DNA from: Bacillus fungorum
Lineage (GTDB): Bacteria > Bacillota > Bacilli > Bacillales > Bacillaceae_G
NCBI RefSeq assembly: GCF_002746455.1
Contig: NZ_NWUW01000014.1
Span: 62,001 to 126,000 of the forward strand
Reading direction: 5' to 3'
DNA: 64,000 nt
The translations under genes were made by a program, and so were the position numbers. Positions 47,638 to 55,883 of this stretch are shown piece after piece. Below the pieces are notes generated by a model. The model searched no databases. It was not told the origin of the DNA and saw only the letters and a program-made list of their open reading frames with translations. The stretch's first letter is position 1. Each line of letters begins with the position of its first letter.

Positions 47638-48177
47638 TTAAAAAGACCAACCGAGTAAAGAGCTAGACTTTTGCAAATCCCCATGGTAGACATAATCTCT
47701 AATTCTCGTTGAAGATATTCGCTCACCTTCATCACAGCAAACATCTTTCACTATAGAAATGTTGAAGTGTTCTCTTAGCAATTCAATATTTCCCTCACGA
47801 TTTTTTCCAAATTTAAAATCTTGACCAATAAAAATTTCTACAGGGCTTAACCTTTTTATTTCTTGAATAAAACAACTTGCGCTTTTGTTTATATAAGACT
47901 GATCAAACCGAATTACAATTACATGTTCAACACCAAGGTTTTGAAGATGTTTCACCTTCTCATCAATAGTCGTTAATACTTGCGCTCCTTGAAAATATGA
48001 ACGTGGTGGTGGATCAAATGTATACACAACGTTTGTTATCTTTAATGCTTTTGCCTTCTCAACCGCATTTTTAATAACCACTTGATGACCTTTATGCACA
48101 CCATCAAAAGCACCAATTGAAACAATAGATTTCTTTAATTCCGGTATACACTGCTCATGTATATAAATGATTCTCAC
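47638..48177 (-). CDS. FMN adenylyltransferase-only FAD synthetase (half RibF)
   Basis: 179 residues corresponding to the N-terminal nucleotidyltransferase domain of bifunctional RibF: GAFDGVHKGHQ holds the HxGH-type motif and ISSTRIRDYV the second substrate motif. The chain stops with SSLLGWSF, the point where RibF normally runs on into the riboflavin kinase domain, which is absent. It should turn FMN into FAD. In Geobacillus a RibF homologue forms part of the anthranilate 3-monooxygenase system and feeds it FAD. GTG 48177 is chosen to avoid the IclR gene; an upstream TTG at 48213 is possible. Confidence 0.85.
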   Translation of the reverse strand: MRIIYIHEQCIPELKKSIVSIGAFDGVHKGHQVVIKNAVEKAKALKITNVVYTFDPPPRSYFQGAQVLTTIDEKVKHLQNLGVEHVIVIRFDQSYINKSASCFIQEIKRLSPVEIFIGQDFKFGKNREGNIELLREHFNISIVKDVCCDEGERISSTRIRDYVYHGDLQKSSSLLGWSF

Positions 48178-48193
48178 CTCTTTTCTTCTAAAG

Positions 48194-48940
48194 TTAAATT
48201 TCCAAATAGCCAAATTCCTTGGAAATCAAATTTGCCGTATTCATCACACTTTGAATTATGATTTCACGATTACTTCCCTGCATATACGATATAGGTCCAA
48301 CAATATTAAGCGCCGCAATGGTTCTCCCAGTATAAGATCGAATAGGAGCTGCAATTCCATACAATCCATGCTCATTTTCATTATCACTAATTGAATAACC
48401 TTGTTTACGAATCTTTTGTAACTCTGTCTGGAATTGTTTGACGCAAGTAATTGTATTAGGCGCTCTTCGTAAAAGCCCTTTTTCTGAAGTATATTCTAAC
48501 GGAGTTGAATGAAATGAAAGCAGTACTTTCCCTGTGCTTGTACAATACGCAGGTTCTCTTGATCCAACGTGCGTTGAAATTTGAATGGACTCCTTTGATG
48601 AAACTTTCAATATAAATACAACATCACCACGATCAAACATACCGATATGCACAGTACCACTAAAATTTCTTACAAGCTCTTCAACAAGTGGAATCGCTCC
48701 ACTATAAATCTCTTGCTGAAACATGACTTGATTTCCCCACTCTAACAATTTCCAACCTAATCTATATTTTCTTTGCTCATCTTGTATGAGCATTCCTTCT
48801 GCACACAACGTACGAACAAGATGGTGAACCGTACTTGCATTCATATTTAGCTTTTCCGCTATTTCCGAATTACCCAGCACAGGCTCATCACCTGTAAAAC
48901 AATTTAGAATTTTACAAATTTTACTGATAGAAGCGATCAA
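48194..48940 (-). CDS. IclR-family transcriptional regulator
   Basis: About 248 residues. N-terminal winged helix (about 15-60, NSEIAEKLNMNASTVHHLVRTL in parts) and C-terminal ligand-binding domain of the IclR type (SREPAYCTSTGKVLLSF, then GLYGIAAPIRSYTGRTIAALN). It lies inside the pathway cluster between the monooxygenase and the FAD synthetase genes and is the likely regulator, perhaps sensing anthranilate or 3-hydroxyanthranilate. I chose TTG at 48940, 8 bases after GGGGAGG; the frame is open to 48976. Confidence 0.88.
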   Translation of the reverse strand: MIASISKICKILNCFTGDEPVLGNSEIAEKLNMNASTVHHLVRTLCAEGMLIQDEQRKYRLGWKLLEWGNQVMFQQEIYSGAIPLVEELVRNFSGTVHIGMFDRGDVVFILKVSSKESIQISTHVGSREPAYCTSTGKVLLSFHSTPLEYTSEKGLLRRAPNTITCVKQFQTELQKIRKQGYSISDNENEHGLYGIAAPIRSYTGRTIAALNIVGPISYMQGSNREIIIQSVMNTANLISKEFGYLEI

Positions 48941-48979
48941 ATCATTTACCTCCCCTATTCCAGTTACAATTCTCAAGTT

Positions 48980-49039
48980 TTAGATATTGTTAAAAATATA
49001 AGAAGATTTACATCCTAACAGTAAAATTCTTGTTTTCAT
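48980..49039 (-). CDS. Possible 19-residue leader ORF before the IclR gene
   Basis: An ATG at 49039 with an ideal ribosome site (AAGGAAGGAGCAATAG) opens a 19-codon frame, MKTRILLLGCKSSYIFNNI, ending 40 bases before the IclR start. It may be a leader peptide, or the remnant of a deleted gene between the monooxygenase and the regulator. Only the ribosome site supports it. Confidence 0.35.
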   Translation of the reverse strand: MKTRILLLGCKSSYIFNNI

Positions 49040-49058
49040 CTATTGCTCCTTCCTTTTC

Positions 49059-49090
49059 AAACAAAAATGTAAGCGCGAACATTTTTGTTT
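49059..49090. terminator. 12-bp inverted repeat at the monooxygenase stop codon
   Basis: Perfect repeat AAACAAAAATGT / ACATTTTTGTTT with an 8-base spacer, overlapping the monooxygenase stop. The T-tail is short, so it may end transcription only in part, process the message, or bind a regulator. It separates the monooxygenase from the remaining genes of the cluster. Confidence 0.65.
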
Positions 49091-50561
49091 AACTTAAGGC
49101 TCCTTCAGATGAACTCGATTGCAATGCATTGTTCACAAGTGAAAAAGTTTGTTGTTTTTTGTACGCATTATAAAACATTCCCATTTTACGCACTGGATCT
49201 CCAGAATAATAACGCTCATATTGTAATAACCGTTGTCCAAAAGCCTCACCACATAAGTCCCATGCTAATTTAAACAAACGAACCCGTTCCTCAGAGGATA
49301 CTCCTTCACGCCCGATATAATATTTTTGCATATCATCTTGAATCTCGGGGTTCATAAAATCAGCACCTGTCGGTGACATTAATAATCCACCAGCACCTAT
49401 GGTTTGAATTATCTCAATTGCCCGAGGATACATCTTAGGTAATAAACTGCGTATCGTATCAAGCGGCAGCCTCGCAGGAATAACTTCTCCATATGAATTC
49501 GTTTCATACTCATATTCAGCTACTTGCAAGAGAGCGCGTATCGTTTCAACATCTTGCATAAGCTCTGCTAACTGGTTTTGTACATTTAAAAAACCATCTA
49601 CTCCAATCGAATCTGCTAATTTCATAGCTACTTCAGCAGCAAAAGATAGTTTTACTAACCCTCTTACCCCAGATTGATGAGCTGGTTGATGACCAATTCC
49701 GGTTTTAGGATACAATTGATTCCCAGCTTCCACACTTTGATAAATAAATACTTTATCCCACGGGATAAACACATTATGAAATACTAGTAATGCATCCATT
49801 TCCTCAAACCTTGATGCAAGCGGATGATCAAATAGCGATCGTTTTCCATCTTGCATTGGCTCACGACATAGAATTCTTAGACCTGGTGCGTCAATTGGAA
49901 CTGCAAAAGAAATTGCATGACGTTCATCACCTGGTTTAAAGCTTGGATAGGAATATATTATTACCTCATCCGTAATCGGCGCCAGTGTCGCTAACATTTT
50001 AGCACCACTAACATACATCCCTTCTGCTGTTTCACTTACTACCCCTAAATGCATCGTTTCATCTTCTTGTTGATGAGAAGCCTTACTCCGATCATTTTGC
50101 GGATTAATAATTGCGTGTGTTAAAAATAAATCATTATCCCTTATATGTTTATAATAATTTTTTATATTCGCTCCCCATTCTGGATTAAACTTCTCAAAAA
50201 ACCACGAATTACTTGCCATCGAAGTAACCGTTACATTTAAAAAATCAGGTGTTCTACCCATTAAACCATAAGTAGCTTTTGCCCACACTTCAAATAATTC
50301 ACGGCGTACTTTTAAATCCTCATAATTTTTCGGTACTAAAAATGCATTTGATACCCTTTCTCCTGTCTCTTCGCATATATGAGTAATCTTATCTTGATAT
50401 TCTGGATTGTGCTGCATATCATACAAGTTTGCAATTTGTATAATTGGTTCACGAAAAACATCTTCATTTACTACATCCGTTACTTTTCTCCCTCCAATCC
50501 AAATTTCAGGATTTCTTTTTCTCAATCCTTCAATATACTGTTCCCCTGTTCTAATTGCCAT
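49089..50561 (-). CDS. HpaB-type flavin monooxygenase, probable anthranilate 3-monooxygenase
   Basis: 490 residues of the 4-hydroxyphenylacetate 3-monooxygenase oxygenase family (acyl-CoA dehydrogenase-like fold, uses free reduced FAD). Typical stretches are [43 protein letters not shown] and [14 protein letters not shown] (short parts). Upstream of a 3-hydroxyanthranilate pathway with an FAD synthetase, the best substrate is anthranilate, as in Geobacillus thermodenitrificans; hydroxyphenylacetate is the alternative. A reductase is required and is not in the window. The ATG at 50561 follows TTGGAGGGGAAAG. Confidence 0.85.
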   Translation of the reverse strand: MAIRTGEQYIEGLRKRNPEIWIGGRKVTDVVNEDVFREPIIQIANLYDMQHNPEYQDKITHICEETGERVSNAFLVPKNYEDLKVRRELFEVWAKATYGLMGRTPDFLNVTVTSMASNSWFFEKFNPEWGANIKNYYKHIRDNDLFLTHAIINPQNDRSKASHQQEDETMHLGVVSETAEGMYVSGAKMLATLAPITDEVIIYSYPSFKPGDERHAISFAVPIDAPGLRILCREPMQDGKRSLFDHPLASRFEEMDALLVFHNVFIPWDKVFIYQSVEAGNQLYPKTGIGHQPAHQSGVRGLVKLSFAAEVAMKLADSIGVDGFLNVQNQLAELMQDVETIRALLQVAEYEYETNSYGEVIPARLPLDTIRSLLPKMYPRAIEIIQTIGAGGLLMSPTGADFMNPEIQDDMQKYYIGREGVSSEERVRLFKLAWDLCGEAFGQRLLQYERYYSGDPVRKMGMFYNAYKKQQTFSLVNNALQSSSSEGALS

Positions 50562-50635
50562 TCTTTCCCCTCCAATTTCCCATAATAATATACTAAAAAG
50601 TTTAGAAATTTCATTAGATGACTGAATTTTCAATT

Positions 50636-50641
50636 ATTATA
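50636..50641 (-). promoter_or_regulatory. Probable -10 of the monooxygenase promoter
   Basis: TATAAT on the minus strand about 75 bases upstream of the monooxygenase ATG. No good -35 lies at the proper distance, which would fit an activator-dependent promoter. The long inverted repeat at 50659-50699 covers the -35 region. Confidence 0.4.
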
Positions 50642-50658
50642 CCAATTTTATTTCTTAC

Positions 50659-50699
50659 AAATTCTCCTTGATTTCATATTATGAAATCAAGGAGAATTT
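50659..50699. repeat. Perfect 19-bp inverted repeat upstream of the monooxygenase
   Basis: AAATTCTCCTTGATTTCAT and ATGAAATCAAGGAGAATTT, separated by 3 bases. The plus strand continues with six T, so it would end a plus-strand transcript, although no plus-strand gene lies to its left for over 10 kb. On the minus strand it overlaps the -35 region of the monooxygenase promoter. Its role is open: antisense terminator, RNA element or regulator target. Confidence 0.8.
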
Positions 50700-50715
50700 T
50701 TTAGTGTATATGAAA

Positions 50716-50737
50716 AAGGAACGGTCTCCCGTCCCTT
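50716..50737 (-). terminator. Second hairpin downstream of the SPFH gene
   Basis: AAGGGACGG / CCGTTCCTT stem (one mismatch) with TTTTT on the minus strand. Confidence 0.65.
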
Positions 50738-50775
50738 ACTCATTTAATTTATAAATTAAAACAATGATAAAAAAT

Positions 50776-50807
50776 AAAAAGAGAAATGGCATCCCATTTC
50801 TCTTTTT
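50776..50807 (-). terminator. Terminator of the nfeD/SPFH operon
   Basis: Perfect 14-bp stem AAAAAGAGAAATGG / CCATTTCTCTTTTT just after the SPFH stop. Confidence 0.92.
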
Positions 50808-50812
50808 CACTC

Positions 50813-51784
50813 TTATTGTTCTTTTTCTGTATTATTTAAAGGCAGTTTCTTCGCTTGTTTTTCTTTAAAGATTTCTCCAATTGCCCCGAGAGTACCAAGT
50901 GTTTCAATTGCATTAGATGGAATAAAGACTTTATTTGCTGGCCCTTTCGCAACTTCAGCTAATGATTCAAATGATTTGTAAGCAAGTATACGTTCATCTA
51001 AATTCGCTTCACGAAGTAATTCAATTCGGTTTTGTTCTGCTTTTGCAATTTCCTCAATCGCTCTTGCTTCCCCTTGCGCTTCTAATTCTTTTGCTTCTTT
51101 AATACCTTCAGCTTCTCGAATACGTGCTTCTTTATCCCCTTCAGCCATTAAGATTTTACTTTGCTTCTCCCCTTCAGCACGAAGGACTTTATCTTGCTTT
51201 GCAGCTTCAGCTTCTAATATGATTGCACGTTTATTACGTTCTGCTTTCATTTGTTTTTCCATTGACGCTTGCACATCTTTCGGCGGATTAATATCGACAA
51301 CTTCAACACGTTCAATGCGAACACCCCATTTTTCTGTTGCTTCATCAAGCGCTAAGCGAATTTCTGTTGAAATTTTTTCACGACCAGATAACGTTTCATC
51401 CAGTTCCATTTTACCAATGATTTGACGCATCGTTGCTGAAGTAATGTTTCGAACACCGTATTCATAGTTTGAAATACCGTATGTTGCAAGTTCCGGTTCA
51501 ACAACTTGATAGAAAATAATCGTATCAATTTCTACTTGTACATTATCTTTCGTAATTACCTTTTGCGGTGGTACATTTGTTTGTTGAATACGTAAGTCAT
51601 GATATACACGAACGCGATCTACAATTGGTATTAATAAATTTAATCCTGGCTGCATAACACGCTGAAACTTACCAAATCTTTCAACTACCCCAACTTTTTG
51701 CTGTGGAATAATTTTTATTGTTAATGCGATAAATGTAACAACAATTAGTGCAAATATAATCGTTAGCGTTAATGCGACTACCAT
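50813..51784 (-). CDS. SPFH/Band 7 membrane protein (QmcA/paraslipin-like)
   Basis: 323 residues: one N-terminal transmembrane helix (about 3-24), the SPFH domain (VVERFGKFQRVMQPGLNLLIP onward, in part), then a long charged coiled coil rich in alanine and glutamate (about 190-260, e.g. AEGEKQSKILMAEGDKEAR). Such proteins oligomerise at the membrane and organise microdomains or proteases. It follows the nfeD gene with only 2 bases between them, the usual NfeD-slipin pair. Confidence 0.92.
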   Translation of the reverse strand: MVVALTLTIIFALIVVTFIALTIKIIPQQKVGVVERFGKFQRVMQPGLNLLIPIVDRVRVYHDLRIQQTNVPPQKVITKDNVQVEIDTIIFYQVVEPELATYGISNYEYGVRNITSATMRQIIGKMELDETLSGREKISTEIRLALDEATEKWGVRIERVEVVDINPPKDVQASMEKQMKAERNKRAIILEAEAAKQDKVLRAEGEKQSKILMAEGDKEARIREAEGIKEAKELEAQGEARAIEEIAKAEQNRIELLREANLDERILAYKSFESLAEVAKGPANKVFIPSNAIETLGTLGAIGEIFKEKQAKKLPLNNTEKEQ

Positions 51785-51786
51785 AT

Positions 51787-52215
51787 TTATTCACTCTCCT
51801 TTTTCACTTGTAATATAGTACTATTTCTCTTTATAACAACAACTTTTTCTCCAGCCTCAATTGGATCATCTGCAATAGCTGTCCAAGTATCTCCATCCAC
51901 CTTCACAATACCATTCGCTTCATTTGTAATCGCTTGCATAATAATCCCTTTTTTACCGACTAGCATATCTACTGTATCAGTAAAACCTTTTGCTTCTCGA
52001 AAGTTTTTTGAAATTCTTTTCGTAAAGAAAGTCAGTGTTAAACTTACAATCCCACCAGCAATAACTTGTAACAGTAGTGCTTCAGGAGCAAATAAAGCAA
52101 TTAGACCTCCGACAACAGCTCCAATTCCAAGCCAAAGCATGTAAAATGTAATCGACAACATTTCTGCAATAAATAAAATACCAGCTATTATAAACCAAAT
52201 TACCCAAGCAGCCAT
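51787..52215 (-). CDS. NfeD-family membrane protein
   Basis: 142-residue short NfeD (NfeD1b type): three or four hydrophobic segments in the first 75 residues, then an OB-fold domain (LVGKKGIIMQAIT, then GDTWTAIADDPIEAGEKVVVI). Works with the slipin-like partner encoded next. The ATG at 52215 follows GTGAGGGTTGC; the frame opens two codons earlier with TTG. First gene of the operon. Confidence 0.9.
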   Translation of the reverse strand: MAAWVIWFIIAGILFIAEMLSITFYMLWLGIGAVVGGLIALFAPEALLLQVIAGGIVSLTLTFFTKRISKNFREAKGFTDTVDMLVGKKGIIMQAITNEANGIVKVDGDTWTAIADDPIEAGEKVVVIKRNSTILQVKKESE

Positions 52216-52488
52216 ATGCAACCCTCACTTTCTTTCTCGTTTTCTATATGTATATGAAGAAAAGAATGGTTTATCCGCCCTTTCTAATACATGGGCGCTT
52301 ACTACAAGCTATTGTACATATTCACTGTTACAATGAGTATTATTAAAATACTATATTAATATATTCTTCATTATACATGAAATTTCCTTTCAAAAAGTGA
52401 CAAAAAATTTACTTCTTTCAAAATTTATTTTTCAAATTATAATTATTATAACTACTGTCATATTTTTCCCAGAAAGGTTGTGTGCTGA

Positions 52489-53706
52489 TTGCAAAATCGT
52501 TCATTAACTTACTATTTAGGATCAAAAATATGCATTACTCTCGCTGACATCGTATATATCATGATTATTACAACCCATATGTATATCACAACGAAATCAG
52601 CTACATTAACTGCTCTGTTTCCATTACTCCAAGTCATAACTAATCTTATAGCAAATACATCCGCACCACTTATAATGAATCGTTTTCCATCTTATTCATT
52701 ACTGTTTACACTACAATGGTCAAAAACTGTCCTATTATTTTTATTAATGATATTATTCCCGGTCCTTTCCACAAACATTGTAGCACTATTAATTTTCATC
52801 TTTTTCATTTCATTATGTAGTGGCTGGAGCGCTCCATTATTATACGGTATCCTTCCTCGCCTTACACGGAAAGAAAATTTAGTAAAAGTAAATAGTATTT
52901 TTTCTTTTTCCACACAAATTGCGCAAGCCGCTGCTTATTCATTTACAAGTGTTATTGTTCTTCTTATCGGCGCTACTTCTACACTCATGATGAATAACAT
53001 TTTGATGATTTTCGGATGTGTTGCACTACACGTTTCATTATGTTCCATATATACTGAACGAGTAATAGGGCCTTCTTCTTCAAAAGGCGCTGCTTTATTG
53101 GAAGGCTGGAAACTCTTATTTCGGAATCCTTCTCTCCGTACCGTTACATGTATGGACTTAATTGAAACTTTCGCAGGGACGATATGGATCGGTGCTATTA
53201 CGATGGCGTATGTAACGACTGTCCTTCATAAAGGAGAAGAATGGTGGGGATATATTAATACAAGTTATTATGTCGGGACGTTAATTGGTGGGATATTAGC
53301 GTGGAAAATGAGTACATACATTCAAAACAATTTAATACGTTCCATGGCGATAGGCTCTCTTATGTTCAGTATTCTTACATTTTTATATGGAATGACAAGT
53401 AGCGGGTTTATTGCGCTTTTTCTATGTGTTCTAATGGGACCATGTTATCAAATTAGAGATATTTCTCAAACGACAGTTCTACAATCAAGTGTCGCCCCTA
53501 CTTTACTATCAAAAATGTATACAGCTCATGGCGCACTCCTTTCCGCAGCTTCTGGTCTTTCTATGCTTAGCGTTGGAATTATTACCGATCTGTTCGGTGT
53601 TCGTACGATTTATATTCTCGCTTCTATCCTTATTTTATGCTCTGCTTGTTTATCATTTAACTTATTAAAATATGATAAGACAGAGCAAAAAGATATTTCA
53701 CTTTAA
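52489..53706 (+). CDS. MFS transporter
   Basis: 405 residues with about 12 transmembrane helices and a central cytoplasmic loop (about 190-210). The weak sequence motifs (PRLTRKENLVKVNSI, typical of the MFS_3/enterobactin-exporter type) suggest an exporter of unknown substrate. The start is TTG at 52489, 11 bases after AGAAAGG, and no other start fits because an in-frame stop lies just upstream. A strong bidirectional terminator follows. Confidence 0.85.
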   Translation: MQNRSLTYYLGSKICITLADIVYIMIITTHMYITTKSATLTALFPLLQVITNLIANTSAPLIMNRFPSYSLLFTLQWSKTVLLFLLMILFPVLSTNIVALLIFIFFISLCSGWSAPLLYGILPRLTRKENLVKVNSIFSFSTQIAQAAAYSFTSVIVLLIGATSTLMMNNILMIFGCVALHVSLCSIYTERVIGPSSSKGAALLEGWKLLFRNPSLRTVTCMDLIETFAGTIWIGAITMAYVTTVLHKGEEWWGYINTSYYVGTLIGGILAWKMSTYIQNNLIRSMAIGSLMFSILTFLYGMTSSGFIALFLCVLMGPCYQIRDISQTTVLQSSVAPTLLSKMYTAHGALLSAASGLSMLSVGIITDLFGVRTIYILASILILCSACLSFNLLKYDKTEQKDISL

Positions 53707-53711
53707 TTAAC

Positions 53712-53749
53712 AAAATAAATAGGACAGGAATCCCTGTCCTATTTATTTT
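53712..53749. terminator. Bidirectional terminator
   Basis: Perfect 17-bp stem AAAATAAATAGGACAGG / CCTGTCCTATTTATTTT between the convergent MFS and amidase genes. Confidence 0.94.
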
Positions 53750-53751
53750 AT

Positions 53752-55227
53752 TCATGATAAGTTAGGGATTTTCCGATGCTTTGTCGCTTGTTCAAAAGCA
53801 TATGCTAGTTTAATCAAAGTCCCCTCAGAAAAAGCAGTGCCTGCAAGCGTAATTCCAAACGGTCTCCCGTTATCCATATATCCCGCCGGTATTACTATAG
53901 ACGGATAACCTGCTTTCGCACATATAGTCGAGCCTATATAAGAAGGGAACAGAATCGCATCAAGATTATATTTTTCCAGTGCAAAATCAATGCCTTGTTC
54001 TTGTGAAAAATATATATCTTCTAATCTTGCATTTAAATATTCTGGATTTCTTAACGTATTAGGAAAATCTTTTCTTCTCTCTAACTTAGTTTGTCCATAT
54101 TTCAGAGCCCTTTCTGCTATATTTTCATTAAACGCCATTAACTCTGAAATAGAATGCACTGGAATAGTGGAAGGTAATTTCGAAAGATAGTTATCTAAAC
54201 TATGCTTTAATTCATAGAGCGATACATCCCAGCTCCATTCTCTATGAAAAGACGGAATATTAATATCCTCTACTACCGTCGCACCCTCACTACGCAATAC
54301 TTCTATCGTTTCCTTAAACAAGCTTTCATCATACTCACCAGTTTCATAATAATCTTTTGGTGCATTACTATATACACCAATTTTCACTCCCTTTAAACCA
54401 TTAGCATCGAGGTAAGACGTATAATCTTGATATGCCATTCCTTCACTTTTATGAGTAGCTACATCTTTTTCATCTACCCCAGTTAAGCTCCCTAGTAAAA
54501 TAGCCGCATCTGTTACCGTTCTAGCAAAAGGTCCCGCTGTATCCTGTGAATAAGTAAGCGGAATAATTCCCCTACGACTAATTAGACCAACAGTCGGTTT
54601 AATACCTACTACAGAGTTTTGAACAGCTGGACTCAATATAGAACCATCTGTTTCCGTTCCAACAGATACTACTGTAAAATTAGCGGCAACTGCTATCGCA
54701 GACCCTGTACTTGAGCCTCCAACAAACATATCATCCTCACCTGTACCGTAAGGGTTTATTGTTTGCCCACCTCTTGCACTATATCCAGCCCACATGTCAA
54801 AAGACATTCCATTTGCTAATTCTGTCATATTTGTTTTTCCTATTATCACTGCTCCTGCTTCTCGCAGTTTTTTTACGAGAAATGCATCTTCACTACTTAT
54901 ATTTTGTTCTAGAGCAATCGTACCTGCACTTGTATGCATAGAGTCATTCGTTTCAATATTGTCTTTAAGTAAAACAGGTATACCGTGTAGTGGACCTCTT
55001 ACACCTTTTGTTTTTCTTTCATGATCTAGCGCTTCTGCAATAAAGATAGCATCCGGGTTGATTTCTAAAATAGAATTGATTTTAGGTCCGTCTTGATCAT
55101 ACTTTGCGATTCTATGAAGGTAATACATGACTAATTCTTTTGAAGTTAATTGCCCAGCTGTCATTGCTTTTTGTATATCATGAATTGTTAATTCTTTTTG
55201 TAGTAGTGTATTGAACTGAATCTCCAT
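53752..55227 (-). CDS. Amidase signature family hydrolase
   Basis: About 491 residues. The Ser-cisSer-Lys triad is present: lysine in PVLLKDNIET, cis-serine in the glycine-rich GGSSTGSAIAVAA, nucleophile serine in ETDGSILSPAVQN. It is not GatA, since the gatCAB context is lacking; it resembles stand-alone amidases such as B. subtilis YerM-like or peptide amidases. Three ATGs lie in tandem after AAGGAGA; the third (55227) has the best spacing. The substrate is unknown. Confidence 0.9.
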   Translation of the reverse strand: MEIQFNTLLQKELTIHDIQKAMTAGQLTSKELVMYYLHRIAKYDQDGPKINSILEINPDAIFIAEALDHERKTKGVRGPLHGIPVLLKDNIETNDSMHTSAGTIALEQNISSEDAFLVKKLREAGAVIIGKTNMTELANGMSFDMWAGYSARGGQTINPYGTGEDDMFVGGSSTGSAIAVAANFTVVSVGTETDGSILSPAVQNSVVGIKPTVGLISRRGIIPLTYSQDTAGPFARTVTDAAILLGSLTGVDEKDVATHKSEGMAYQDYTSYLDANGLKGVKIGVYSNAPKDYYETGEYDESLFKETIEVLRSEGATVVEDINIPSFHREWSWDVSLYELKHSLDNYLSKLPSTIPVHSISELMAFNENIAERALKYGQTKLERRKDFPNTLRNPEYLNARLEDIYFSQEQGIDFALEKYNLDAILFPSYIGSTICAKAGYPSIVIPAGYMDNGRPFGITLAGTAFSEGTLIKLAYAFEQATKHRKIPNLS

Positions 55228-55370
55228 CATCATTCTCCTTCTATAAAACCTTTTATTGATTACATGTACCTATTAGTTTTTCATTTTCTCCACTCCTCGC
55301 ATATACAATTACAATCCCTTTAAAAGAATTCAACTTACCAATATAAAAACCTTTTATTTCCTGAAAAATA

Positions 55371-55412
55371 AAAAAAGTCTGGAACGAATGAACTTCCGCT
55401 TCAGACCCTTTT
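55371..55412 (-). terminator. Terminator of the NUDIX/carboxypeptidase operon
   Basis: GGTCTGAAG...CCAGACT hairpin with a run of seven T on the minus strand. Confidence 0.8.
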
Positions 55413-55413
55413 A

Positions 55414-55860
55414 TTACTTTACATATACTTCATCTAACAAATGTAAAAACTCACCTTGTTTCCCGGCTAATTCAGGGCATTTTGCAATATCAATCCATTC
55501 GTAGCAAAATACTAAACCTTCATCTTCCTCACCGGCACTTACAGTATGTTCCCAATTATCTTTTACATCTGTTGGTAACGTTATGTGGAAAAAATGGCGT
55601 TTTTGATATTCCTTTTTCTCTTTTACATGTATGATGTAATCAGCTAGGAATCGTTCTATGCATAAATGACGTAATCCAGACTCTTCTTGTACTTCTCGTA
55701 AAATCGCTGCTTCTACCGTTTCTCCTTCATCAACCGTTCCCCCTGGTATTTGTATACCACATTCAGGTATATCACGATGTTTAAAAACAAGCAGTTGCAT
55801 AACTCCTTCTTTTTCTCTTGTCACATATGCGTGTACTTTTTTCTTATATAACACCGTCAT
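55414..55860 (-). CDS. NUDIX hydrolase
   Basis: 148 residues with an exact Nudix box, GGTVDEGETVEAAILREVQEESG (Gx5Ex7REUxEExGU, residues about 40-62, in part), which binds Mg2+ and hydrolyses a nucleoside diphosphate derivative. The substrate is unknown. It starts 23 bases after the carboxypeptidase stop and so is probably in one operon with it and the GNAT gene. Confidence 0.92.
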   Translation of the reverse strand: MTVLYKKKVHAYVTREKEGVMQLLVFKHRDIPECGIQIPGGTVDEGETVEAAILREVQEESGLRHLCIERFLADYIIHVKEKKEYQKRHFFHITLPTDVKDNWEHTVSAGEEDEGLVFCYEWIDIAKCPELAGKQGEFLHLLDEVYVK

Positions 55861-55883
55861 AATCTTTCTCTCCCCTCAATTGT

